A stretch of 5,905 nt of DNA from an uncultured Chitinophagaceae bacterium (GTDB taxonomy: Bacteria > Bacteroidota > Bacteroidia > Chitinophagales > Chitinophagaceae): assembly GCA_937996595.1 (NCBI GenBank), contig CALKVC010000242.1, positions 1-5,905 on the forward strand. The letters are read 5' to 3'. Position numbers and translations under genes: made by a program. Positions 1 to 5,732 of the stretch are shown here, one piece after another. The number at the start of each line of letters is the position of its first letter. The first letter of the stretch is position 1. The notes below the pieces were generated by a model. That model did no database searches. It had not been told where the DNA came from and worked only from the letters and a program-made list of their open reading frames with translations.

Positions 1-1
1 C

Positions 2-1237
2 CAGCAGGTTTGCAACAGGGCCACTACATCGCCAATAACATTAACCAGTACCATTAATGCGGCCGTTTACAGCTGGACAAATAATAATACCGGTATTGGC
101 CTGGCAGCCAGTGGCACCGGCGATATCGGGGCATTTACGGCAATCAATGAAACCAATGCGCCGGTGGTTTCTGTCATTTCTGTTTCAGCATCAGCTTATG
201 GATGTTCCGGAAAAGTAAAATCCATCAGGATAACGGTACACCCTACCCCAAAAATTCAGGCTTCACAGGATATGCATGTTTGCCAGGGAAAAACAGTACA
301 GTTGACTGCAAATGGTGCTTCAACTTATTCCTGGAGTCCTGCTGCAGGTTTGAATTGTGCTGATTGTGCTAACCCTGTTTCCACGCCCACGGATTCTGTC
401 ACATATATTGTAAGCGGCACCAGCGCAGCGGGTTGTACAGGTAAGGATACCGTTTTCTTAAGCCTGGTAAGGCCGTTCCTGATGCAGGTAGATCCGGGAG
501 ACACGATTTGTGTTGGTGAATCTGTTGGATTGCGGGCCTTGCAGGCCAATTCATATACCTGGTCGCCTTCCTTAGGGTTAAACAGGACAGATATTGCCGA
601 TCCGGTTGCCACACCACAAACAACTACCCGTTACCGTGTTGTTGGGTACGATGGATATAACTGTTTTACCGATACCGGGTATGTACTTATCAACGTTGGG
701 CCCAGGCCAACTGTTAACATCGGGGCTGATGTGAATGCGTCTACAGGAACCGTGTTCACCTTCCATCCTATCGTACAAAACGGGCCGGTGGTAAGTTACC
801 TTTGGACACCGGCTACAGAGCTGAGTTGTTCAGACTGCGAAACGCCTACCACAACAGCAAAATCAGATATAGAATATACACTAACGGTCAGGAATAACTA
901 TGGATGCGAGGCAAGGGATGTATTCAGGTTACATGTATTCTGTACCGATGGCCAGGTGTTCATTCCCAATGCCTTTACACCTAATGGCGATGGGTTGAAT
1001 GATGTGCTGATGGTTCGGGGCAAAGGGATAACCGTTAAATCATTCCGGATTTTCAACAGGTGGGGTGAACTGGTTTTTGAGCGGAAGAATTTCAGCCCGA
1101 ACGATCCAAAGTTTGGCTGGGATGGCAAAGTGAGGGGCGTTACTGCCACGCCTGACGTATTTGTTTATACGGCAGATGTAGTTTGTGACAATGATGTTCT
1201 GTACACATATAAAGGGAATACAACCGTGTTAAAATAA
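2..1237 (+). CDS. Large secreted repeat protein with T9SS type B (gliding-motility-type) C-terminal sorting domain, 5' partial
   Basis: The reading frame is open from base 2 to the TAA at 1235-1237 (411 codons), so the gene starts outside the window; the GTG at 164 is internal. The visible part is a chain of PKD/Ig-like modules with three recognisable copies of a YxWSPxxGL...D...P...Y motif (about 323-418, 551-646, 794-889), two carrying a CxxC pair. The last ~93 residues (956-1234) match the type B gliding-motility C-terminal domain: PNAFTPNGDGLND, then FNRWGELVF, then GWDG, ending YKGNTTVLK. In this family the domain directs a Sec-exported protein through the type IX secretion system to the cell surface or medium. 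The modules suggest an adhesin or matrix protein, which is inference. It is followed without a gap by a PorP/SprF gene, the usual partner of such cargo. Family and secretion route are near certain; ligand and total length are unknown. Confidence 0.93.
   Translation, partial: QQVCNRATTSPITLTSTINAAVYSWTNNNTGIGLAASGTGDIGAFTAINETNAPVVSVISVSASAYGCSGKVKSIRITVHPTPKIQASQDMHVCQGKTVQLTANGASTYSWSPAAGLNCADCANPVSTPTDSVTYIVSGTSAAGCTGKDTVFLSLVRPFLMQVDPGDTICVGESVGLRALQANSYTWSPSLGLNRTDIADPVATPQTTTRYRVVGYDGYNCFTDTGYVLINVGPRPTVNIGADVNASTGTVFTFHPIVQNGPVVSYLWTPATELSCSDCETPTTTAKSDIEYTLTVRNNYGCEARDVFRLHVFCTDGQVFIPNAFTPNGDGLNDVLMVRGKGITVKSFRIFNRWGELVFERKNFSPNDPKFGWDGKVRGVTATPDVFVYTADVVCDNDVLYTYKGNTTVLK
323..889 (+). 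repeat. Three degenerate PKD/Ig-like protein repeats
   Basis: Three copies of a 32-residue core lie at 323-418, 551-646 and 794-889, spaced about 76-81 residues apart. Each has Y-x-W-[ST]-P, then a turn with D or DC, then P-[VT]-x-T and a closing tyrosine strand. Copies 1 and 3 have CxDC in the turn; copy 2 has RTDI there and lacks both cysteines. The copies are diverged at DNA level, so this is old modular duplication, not a recent tandem repeat. Such modules usually act as stalk or adhesive beta-sandwiches in Bacteroidota surface proteins. Confidence 0.8.
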
Positions 1238-2277
1238 TGATACCTATGAAAAACCACATTACAAAATACAAAGTAACAGCCTGCCTGTTAACGGTGATGC
1301 ATGCTGCATCGGGGCAGGATATTAACTTCTCACAATTTTACGACCTCCCGCTTTTACGCAACCCGGCATTGGCAGGATTGTATAAGGGCGATATCAGGGT
1401 TACCGCTGCATTCCGAAGCCAGTGGCAAAGTGTTACGGTACCATATAAAACCATTGGCCTGGGAATGGAATTTAAACGGTCTGTCGGCTTGTCGGATGAT
1501 TACATAACATACGGGTTACAATTGTCGGGTGATATAGCCGGCGATTCCCGGCTCAGCAGGAACCAGGTTTTCCCTGTTTTCAATTATCATAAATCATTGA
1601 ATGGCGACAATGGCGCATATCTTTCTGCAGGCATCATGGGCGGACCGGTGATGCAACGTTTTGATCCGGCTAAGCTTACATTTGATGACCAGTATGTGAA
1701 CGGCGCCTATTCAACGGTAAACCCTACCCGCGAACAATTCAGCCGAACAAATTTAACATATTGGGATGCGGCAGTGGGCCTGTGTTTCAGTAGCCTGATA
1801 GGCAGCAACACCCGGTATTATCTGGGTGCCGGATTTTTTCATTTCACCAAGCCTAAAGTGGCATTCATGAAACAAAATGATATCGTGCTGAATGAAAAAT
1901 ATGTAATCAATGCGGGGTTGTCGGCGCCGGTTGGAAACGGTAACCAGGTTATCGTGTATGGTGATTATTTTATGCAGGGAGGCGCCAGGCAGGGACAGGG
2001 AGGTTTATTCTATAGTTATAACCTGTCGGAAAATGAAGCAGGTGAAAAAGTGAATATTTCCGCCGGGCTTTTTTACCGCTGGAAAGACGCCATGATGCCG
2101 GTGGTAAAAATTGATTATTATAAAACAAGTATCGGGATCACGTATGATGTTAATACCAGCAAACTGAAAACGGCTTCCCAATACAGGGGCGGTGTGGAAG
2201 TTACGCTTTCTTACAGGGCTTTCCGCAATAGTTACAACAGTTCTGCCAATAAGGTAAGGTGCCCTGCTTTCTATTGA
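1237..2277 (+). CDS. PorP/SprF-family type IX secretion system outer-membrane protein
   Basis: Up to 346 residues, a usual length for the family. A signal peptide (hydrophobic ACLLTVMHAASG) precedes the mature start QDINFSQFY. The N-terminal hallmarks are present in order: FSQFY (residues 31-35), NPALAG (42-47), GDIRV (51-55) and FRSQWQSV (59-66). The rest is alternating beta-strand sequence rich in G, Y and N, as expected for a 14-stranded-type outer-membrane barrel, and it ends RCPAFY, close to the CPxF ending common in these proteins. Family members bind T9SS components or assist export and anchoring of an adjacent type B cargo, as SprF does for SprB in Flavobacterium. Here the ATG at 1237 overlaps the cargo's TAA (TAATG), implying coupled translation. 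A second ATG at 1246 gives MKNHITKYK, a more typical signal-peptide start, and cannot be excluded. The gene ends with in-frame tandem stops TGA TAA. It could serve only its neighbour rather than being the core PorP. Confidence 0.93.
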   Translation: MIPMKNHITKYKVTACLLTVMHAASGQDINFSQFYDLPLLRNPALAGLYKGDIRVTAAFRSQWQSVTVPYKTIGLGMEFKRSVGLSDDYITYGLQLSGDIAGDSRLSRNQVFPVFNYHKSLNGDNGAYLSAGIMGGPVMQRFDPAKLTFDDQYVNGAYSTVNPTREQFSRTNLTYWDAAVGLCFSSLIGSNTRYYLGAGFFHFTKPKVAFMKQNDIVLNEKYVINAGLSAPVGNGNQVIVYGDYFMQGGARQGQGGLFYSYNLSENEAGEKVNISAGLFYRWKDAMMPVVKIDYYKTSIGITYDVNTSKLKTASQYRGGVEVTLSYRAFRNSYNSSANKVRCPAFY

Positions 2278-2317
2278 TAATGTTTATTATTGAATGAACT
2301 TTTTGCTTATATTTCTG

Positions 2318-2335
2318 TTATCTGGATACAGATAA
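2318..2335. promoter_or_regulatory. Inverted repeat TTATCTG-GATA-CAGATAA upstream of the YdcF-like gene
   Basis: A perfect 7-bp inverted repeat (TTATCTG at 2318-2324, CAGATAA at 2329-2335) with a 4-base loop. Pairing can continue with CTG (2315-2317) and CAG (2338-2340) across a 2-base TT bulge, giving 10 pairs. It ends 18 bases before the ATG at 2354. A TATATTTC sequence at 2308-2315, one base from the Bacteroidota -7 consensus TAnnTTTG, lies just upstream but has no TTG at the right distance. The repeat could be an operator or a leader hairpin; the structure is visible, the role is inferred. A related 18-mer lies at 5462-5479. Confidence 0.5.
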
Positions 2336-2353
2336 TTCAGTTTGACAGAAAAA

Positions 2354-3019
2354 ATGCGAAACAAACCTGCCAGAATATATGTATTAACCGCTGTAATGCT
2401 TGCCAGTATTGCATCCTGCTATTATTCGCCCCGCAGTACACAACGGTTGCTTGAAAATGCTTCCGACAAAAGCTATGATATCATTGTAGTGCCCGGTATA
2501 CCTTTATATGATGGTAAATGGGACAGTGTAATGAAAGCCAGGGTATACTGGTCTAAATTCCTTTTTGATAAAGGCATCGCTAAAAATGTGATGTATTCCG
2601 GCTCTTCTGTTTATTCGCCATATTATGAAGGGGAAGTGATGGCTATGTATGCAGCTGCAATCGGCATACCCAAAGAAAATATTTATACAGAAACCCTGGC
2701 CGAACACAGTACGGAGAATATTTATTACGGATACCACAAGTCAAAGAAGATCGGATTTAAAACCATTGCCCTCGCTACAGACCCCTTCCAGGCAAAGCAG
2801 TTAAACAGTTATGCAAAACTCCGTATCAGCAGGCAAATCGGTATCCTGCCAATCGTATTTGACAGCCTGAAAGCGATGCATCCGCTCATGACAGATCCCG
2901 TAATCGACTTTCAAAAGGCTTATAACGGTAATTTTAAAAGTATTGTGGAAAGGGAAAGCGGCTGGAAGCGGTTCAAAGGAACAATGAGCTGGAACAGGGA
3001 CAGGAAAGCTTACAGGTAG
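2354..3019 (+). CDS. DUF218/YdcF-like (SanA/ElyC superfamily) predicted lipoprotein
   Basis: 221 residues from the ATG at 2354. An in-frame TTG at 2342 would add four residues, but the ATG gives a compact basic start (MRNKPAR), a hydrophobic stretch and the lipobox IASC with Cys22, so it is preferred. From residue 41 the sequence follows the DUF218 pattern: DIIVVPGIPL (42-51), Arg63 in the helix before the second strand, YSGSSV (81-86), Glu94 in YEGEVM, ENIYTET (108-114), STEN (119-122) and IALATDPFQAKQL (138-150). Family members include E. coli SanA, YdcF and ElyC; they are tied to envelope integrity and lipid-carrier metabolism, and YdcF was reported to bind S-adenosylmethionine, but no general reaction is settled. 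A lipoprotein signal implies anchoring on the outer face of the inner membrane or in the outer membrane. It follows the PorP/SprF gene by 76 bases and may be in the same transcript or have its own promoter. The substrate is unknown. Confidence 0.85.
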   Translation: MRNKPARIYVLTAVMLASIASCYYSPRSTQRLLENASDKSYDIIVVPGIPLYDGKWDSVMKARVYWSKFLFDKGIAKNVMYSGSSVYSPYYEGEVMAMYAAAIGIPKENIYTETLAEHSTENIYYGYHKSKKIGFKTIALATDPFQAKQLNSYAKLRISRQIGILPIVFDSLKAMHPLMTDPVIDFQKAYNGNFKSIVERESGWKRFKGTMSWNRDRKAYR

Positions 3020-3067
3020 CGAAGCCCAGTCTTATACAGCGCATACGCTTTTGTGTTAGCAATACAT

Positions 3068-3083
3068 CCGGGCTGTTTCCCGG
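3068..3083. terminator. Short GC hairpin between convergent genes, possible weak terminator
   Basis: CCGGG (3068-3072) and CCCGG (3079-3083) form a 5-bp all-GC stem with a CTGTTT loop in the 71-bp gap between the stops of the two convergent genes. There is no T-run on either strand (ATAAAT follows on the plus strand), so it is not a classical intrinsic terminator. Position is the main support. Confidence 0.3.
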
Positions 3084-3090
3084 TCATAAA

Positions 3091-5427
3091 TCAATAAACT
3101 TCATTCAGCTTAAATACCGGTTTCCACTTGATGGTAGCGTTTGCAACACCGGTTACCTTAATTTCCAGCTTTCCTGAAGCAGCCGTAATCGTCCAGTTGG
3201 CTGTAGCCAGGCTGTTATCAGCCGTAGTAGGAACGATATTCGTGATAGAACCAAGTGTAATGTTCCCGCCCGTTTTCCTGTAGCGTACATGTTTTTTCCC
3301 CGTAATAGCATCCATGTTTGAAGCGATACCGGCCATATCAACCTCAAAGGTACCGGCTGAATTATCAGCAGGAGTAATGGTCTTTATGATAACATTCGGT
3401 GTGGCATCACCGGTATATACTTCTACTTTGCCATAAGCTGCATAGGCGTTATTCTTTACCGTTATATCATTGTTGTTGGAAACCAGTTCAATGCCATTGT
3501 CAGAAACGGTGGTTAGCGATCTGAACTGCAGTTCATTGCCGCTTTTCTGCTTATATACACCATAGGTTGCATTACCCAGGTTGCTGCCGGTTATGGCAGA
3601 AGCATCCTGTGTTATTGGCTGAGCCGACAGGTTACCGGAGGCATCAGCCACAACCATCCGTATGCCGGTTCCGGCCAGGTTGGGTATATTAACCACACCA
3701 CCCGATTTTATGATCAGCCTGTTTTGAGAAGCACCGCCTTCAAAAAAATGGAGATCATTATTCTGGATCCAGGTTAACCAGTATTTATTGCTGTTTGCTA
3801 TTGAAATGCCTGATGAAACCGGGCTGTATACGGCCATTCCCGGGATGCCTGCCAGGTAAGTTGCCGGGCTGCTGGTACCAATACCCGTTAGTCCGCCCAG
3901 GAAGGTTTCACCGTTCACCTGAAGTGTTTTTCCCTGGTTTGTGCCGCCGCCGAATAAACCGCGGCCGGTGATCCAGAAATTGGCTTGCTGCGCCGAAGCC
4001 AGCTGGTTGGAAACCGCTTTTTGTGAAAAATCATAAGACGTGGTCAAAATATCCGATTCAAGCAGGCTGCCTGATTTTATTTCACCCTGTTCAGTGGCGT
4101 ATGCAAGCCTGTTGCCAGAACCTTCCAGGCTGGATACGAACAAATTCCTTGTTTTTAGGGTATCCCTTACCGATATGTTAGCCATGAGGGCGCTTCTTTT
4201 CAACGCATATGCATCATTATTCAGGTTTCCCAGCACCCGGTACAGCATGTCCTTATGTACCGTGATTCCGGCTGCATGTGTGGTGGTGGTTTCACTGGCA
4301 GGGTTATTATCTGTATACGTGTATTTGAAATTGTGCCAGTTGCCGGAATTATCCATATAACAGACCGTTCGTACATTCCCTTCTGTTGCATTGTGGCCAC
4401 TCCATGCCCAGAGTTTGCCATCCCATACTTCGGTACTTATGTAACGCCTGCCGTTTGTATAGGGCAGGTCATTCTCCCTTCTCCAGTTTCCCAAATCGCT
4501 TATGGATGCAGAAAACACCTTTTTCGAATAGCTGTCGTATGGGTTTGCAGCAGAAATACCACCACCGATTACGTATACCCGCTTATTGAACAGTTTTACC
4601 TGGTTACAGATGTTTTGACCCAGGAAATATTCGCCGTTTACGCTGATGTTATTGGCTATACGAGTCCAGGTAGCACCGCCATCAGCAGATTTCCAGATAT
4701 CATTCGGGCCAGTTTCAACGGAAGTTGTTTGCTGGCCGCCGGCGATATAGATATTCGATTCCTCATCTGCCCATCCTCCCATCAGGGAACGTGTTCCCCA
4801 TCCTGCTGTTGTGGTCATCACCTGGAAAGTACGCATATCTTTGGTACGCCATACTGTTTGCAGGGAGGCCTGGTTATTATTGTCTCCGCCAATGATATAG
4901 AGCCATCCGTTTGGGGCTTTGAAATAGACAAATGCATGACCGTAAAATGGCAGCACTGCATTGTAAACCGGCCAGGTTGCGCCGTCATCTGCAGAATAAC
5001 GGATTACATTCGTATATACGGCACCGGTAGGTGCACTGAAATACCAGCCGCCGAAAACGAACAGGGTATCCCTGAAACTTACCAGCCCAACCCCGTCGTA
5101 CCATTTATCTGATACCGCATTGCTTTTCAGTATGATATCACCGGAAAAAAGTTCAGATGAAGATTCTGCATATAGTTGCCCGGCCGGAATATCCGGGGAA
5201 CTGATTTTGGGATTTTCCCAGGTTGGCGGGTTGTTGCCCTTTGAAGTTAACACCTGCCCTTCTGTTCCGGTATTTCCGTTAAGGTTTATGTTACCGGTAA
5301 CTTTTATATTCCCCTTTACTTCCAGTTTTTCACCCGGGGTACTGGTGCCAATACCCACATTCTGCGACATGGCTGGAATGGAAATCGCCATGATAACCGG
5401 AGCAGCCATCCAAATTAGTTTTCTCAT
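3091..5427 (-). CDS. Exported kelch/Asp-box beta-propeller protein with VGIGT segments and phage-structural-like C-terminus
   Basis: 778 residues. A signal peptide (1-21, AMS before Q22) leads into NVGIGTSTPGEKLEVKG (23-39), a motif frequent at the N-terminus of Bacteroidota exported and tail-fibre-like proteins. Residues ~108-415 look like a beta-propeller: strand-GG motifs FVFGG (123-127), YIIGG (177-181), YIAGG (227-231), YVIGG (285-289) and LWAWSG (339-344), plus two exact Asp-boxes, SADDGATW (145-152) and SADGGATW (247-254). Residues 515-521 repeat the motif as GIGTSSP. The last ~120 residues (TGDATP 672-677, VRYRKTGG 714-721, KVTGVANATIKWKP 757-770) resemble a beta domain ending many phage structural proteins. 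No T9SS type A or B sorting domain is visible. The gene is convergent with the YdcF-like gene and divergent from the next. No catalytic residues are recognised; carbohydrate or surface binding is a guess. The long plus-strand reading frames opposite it (e.g. 4255-5112) look like antisense shadows. The reading frame is certain; function is open. Confidence 0.85.
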   Translation of the reverse strand: MRKLIWMAAPVIMAISIPAMSQNVGIGTSTPGEKLEVKGNIKVTGNINLNGNTGTEGQVLTSKGNNPPTWENPKISSPDIPAGQLYAESSSELFSGDIILKSNAVSDKWYDGVGLVSFRDTLFVFGGWYFSAPTGAVYTNVIRYSADDGATWPVYNAVLPFYGHAFVYFKAPNGWLYIIGGDNNNQASLQTVWRTKDMRTFQVMTTTAGWGTRSLMGGWADEESNIYIAGGQQTTSVETGPNDIWKSADGGATWTRIANNISVNGEYFLGQNICNQVKLFNKRVYVIGGGISAANPYDSYSKKVFSASISDLGNWRRENDLPYTNGRRYISTEVWDGKLWAWSGHNATEGNVRTVCYMDNSGNWHNFKYTYTDNNPASETTTTHAAGITVHKDMLYRVLGNLNNDAYALKRSALMANISVRDTLKTRNLFVSSLEGSGNRLAYATEQGEIKSGSLLESDILTTSYDFSQKAVSNQLASAQQANFWITGRGLFGGGTNQGKTLQVNGETFLGGLTGIGTSSPATYLAGIPGMAVYSPVSSGISIANSNKYWLTWIQNNDLHFFEGGASQNRLIIKSGGVVNIPNLAGTGIRMVVADASGNLSAQPITQDASAITGSNLGNATYGVYKQKSGNELQFRSLTTVSDNGIELVSNNNDITVKNNAYAAYGKVEVYTGDATPNVIIKTITPADNSAGTFEVDMAGIASNMDAITGKKHVRYRKTGGNITLGSITNIVPTTADNSLATANWTITAASGKLEIKVTGVANATIKWKPVFKLNEVY
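3865..3885 (-). repeat. Internal second copy of the GIGTSxP motif
   Basis: The 15-base stretch at 3872-3886 differs in one base from 5342-5356 (plus-strand CTGGTRCCAATACCC). These encode GIGTSSP (residues 515-521) and GIGTSTP (25-31) of the same protein. The motif normally opens a domain in such proteins, so the second copy probably marks the start of a second module after the propeller, from about residue 515. Confidence 0.65.
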
Positions 5428-5445
5428 GTTTTGGTATTATCTTAA

Positions 5446-5475
5446 AAAATATAATCCGCAATTATCCTTAAACAG
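5446..5475 (-). promoter_or_regulatory. Candidate Bacteroidota-type promoter for the propeller gene
   Basis: On the minus strand TATATTTT (5453 down to 5446) matches the -7 consensus TAnnTTTG except for its last base. It is preceded at 19 bases by CTG (5475-5473), one base from the -33 TTG. Transcription would begin about 10-15 bases before the ATG at 5427, giving a very short leader. AT-richness makes chance matches likely. Confidence 0.33.
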
Positions 5476-5479
5476 ATAA
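5462..5479. promoter_or_regulatory. Inverted repeat TTATC-N8-GATAA upstream of the propeller gene
   Basis: TTATC (5462-5466) and GATAA (5475-5479) flank an 8-base spacer, the same geometry as at 2318-2335. The two 18-mers agree at 14 of 18 positions, counted by eye. It overlaps the -33 end of the candidate promoter at 5446-5475, a position where a bound repressor or activator would act. Role is inferred. Confidence 0.35.
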
Positions 5480-5526
5480 CCGCTTATTATAAAAGGGTAT
5501 GGATTAATATTTTTTTGAAACAGTTA

Positions 5527-5565
5527 ATTTGTTGAACCTTCCCGCCTTCCTAAAGGCGAACAAAT
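5527..5565. repeat. Interrupted 13-bp inverted repeat
   Basis: ATTTGTT (5527-5533) pairs with AACAAAT (5559-5565), and CGCCTT (5543-5548) pairs with AAGGCG (5553-5558) around a CCTA loop. The right arms are adjacent; the left arms are separated by a 9-base bulge, GAACCTTCC, which partly repeats the following CGCCTTCC. It could be a structured leader, a factor site or the relic of a small mobile repeat. It lacks the terminal T-run of a terminator. Confidence 0.45.
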
Positions 5566-5607
5566 CACAAAGCCACAGAGATAAACCGGCTGTAACTGTA
5601 CCACTTG

Positions 5608-5629
5608 TACCCATTACGAACCAATGGTA
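5608..5629. repeat. Small inverted repeat TAcCCATT / AATGGTA
   Basis: CCATT (5611-5615) pairs with AATGG (5623-5627) over a 7-base spacer, and TA on either side adds two pairs around a bulged C at 5610. It lies about 100 bases upstream of the ATG at 5733. It is short enough to be chance. Confidence 0.25.
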
Positions 5630-5732
5630 TAAATATATGCAAATTTTTTGAATACATAAGGTAATTTCCTTTTATACCGCTAACTTACTTATGGTATTTA
5701 CGTTAACCGGTAACCGAAAACAGGATTATCAT

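Larger units (their letters stand above)
5428..5732. other. Divergent intergenic region, 305 bp
   Basis: This AT-rich gap separates the start of the minus-strand propeller gene from the start of the plus-strand gene at 5733. It holds a candidate minus-strand promoter (5446-5475), an operator-like inverted repeat (5462-5479), an interrupted 13-bp inverted repeat (5527-5565) and a small one near 5608-5629. No convincing short reading frame, tRNA or riboswitch was recognised. Upstream of 5733 no sequence fits TTG-N19/20-TAnnTTTG well; the nearest (TATTTACG at about 5695) is poor. Confidence 0.7.

Noticed and set aside
164..166. GTG at 164 as the start of the first gene
   Set aside because: The frame stays open upstream to base 2 and encodes PKD-like sequence (VYSWTNNN, then SVSASAYGCSG) typical of the same protein. 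The true start lies outside the window.
2278..2341. Terminator after the PorP/SprF gene
   Set aside because: There is no GC stem followed by a T-run. The only hairpin here is the TTATCTG/CAGATAA repeat, which lies too close to the next start and has no T-tract.
2342..2353. TTG start for the YdcF-like gene
   Set aside because: It would add only four residues (MTEK) and lengthen the n-region. The ATG at 2354 gives a better lipoprotein signal.
4255..5112. 285-codon plus-strand open frame opposite the propeller gene
   Set aside because: It lies wholly antisense to a well-supported coding sequence with signal peptide and domain motifs. Its own translation shows no domain and is unusually rich in Cys, Ile and Pro.
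5120..5479. 119-codon plus-strand open frame over the start of the propeller gene
   Set aside because: It is antisense to the signal peptide and VGIGT coding region, runs into the promoter region, and has no recognisable family.
5566..5592. CACAAAGCCACAGAGATAAA stretch resembling decayed genomic repeats
   Set aside because: It is a single low-complexity purine/CA-rich segment with no second copy in the window and no bounded ends.
5704..5717. Direct repeat TAACCGG TAACCGA and near-palindrome GTTAaCCGGTAAC before the last gene
   Set aside because: It is only 6 to 7 bases per unit in a short AT-rich leader with no second site to compare. Chance is the simplest explanation.
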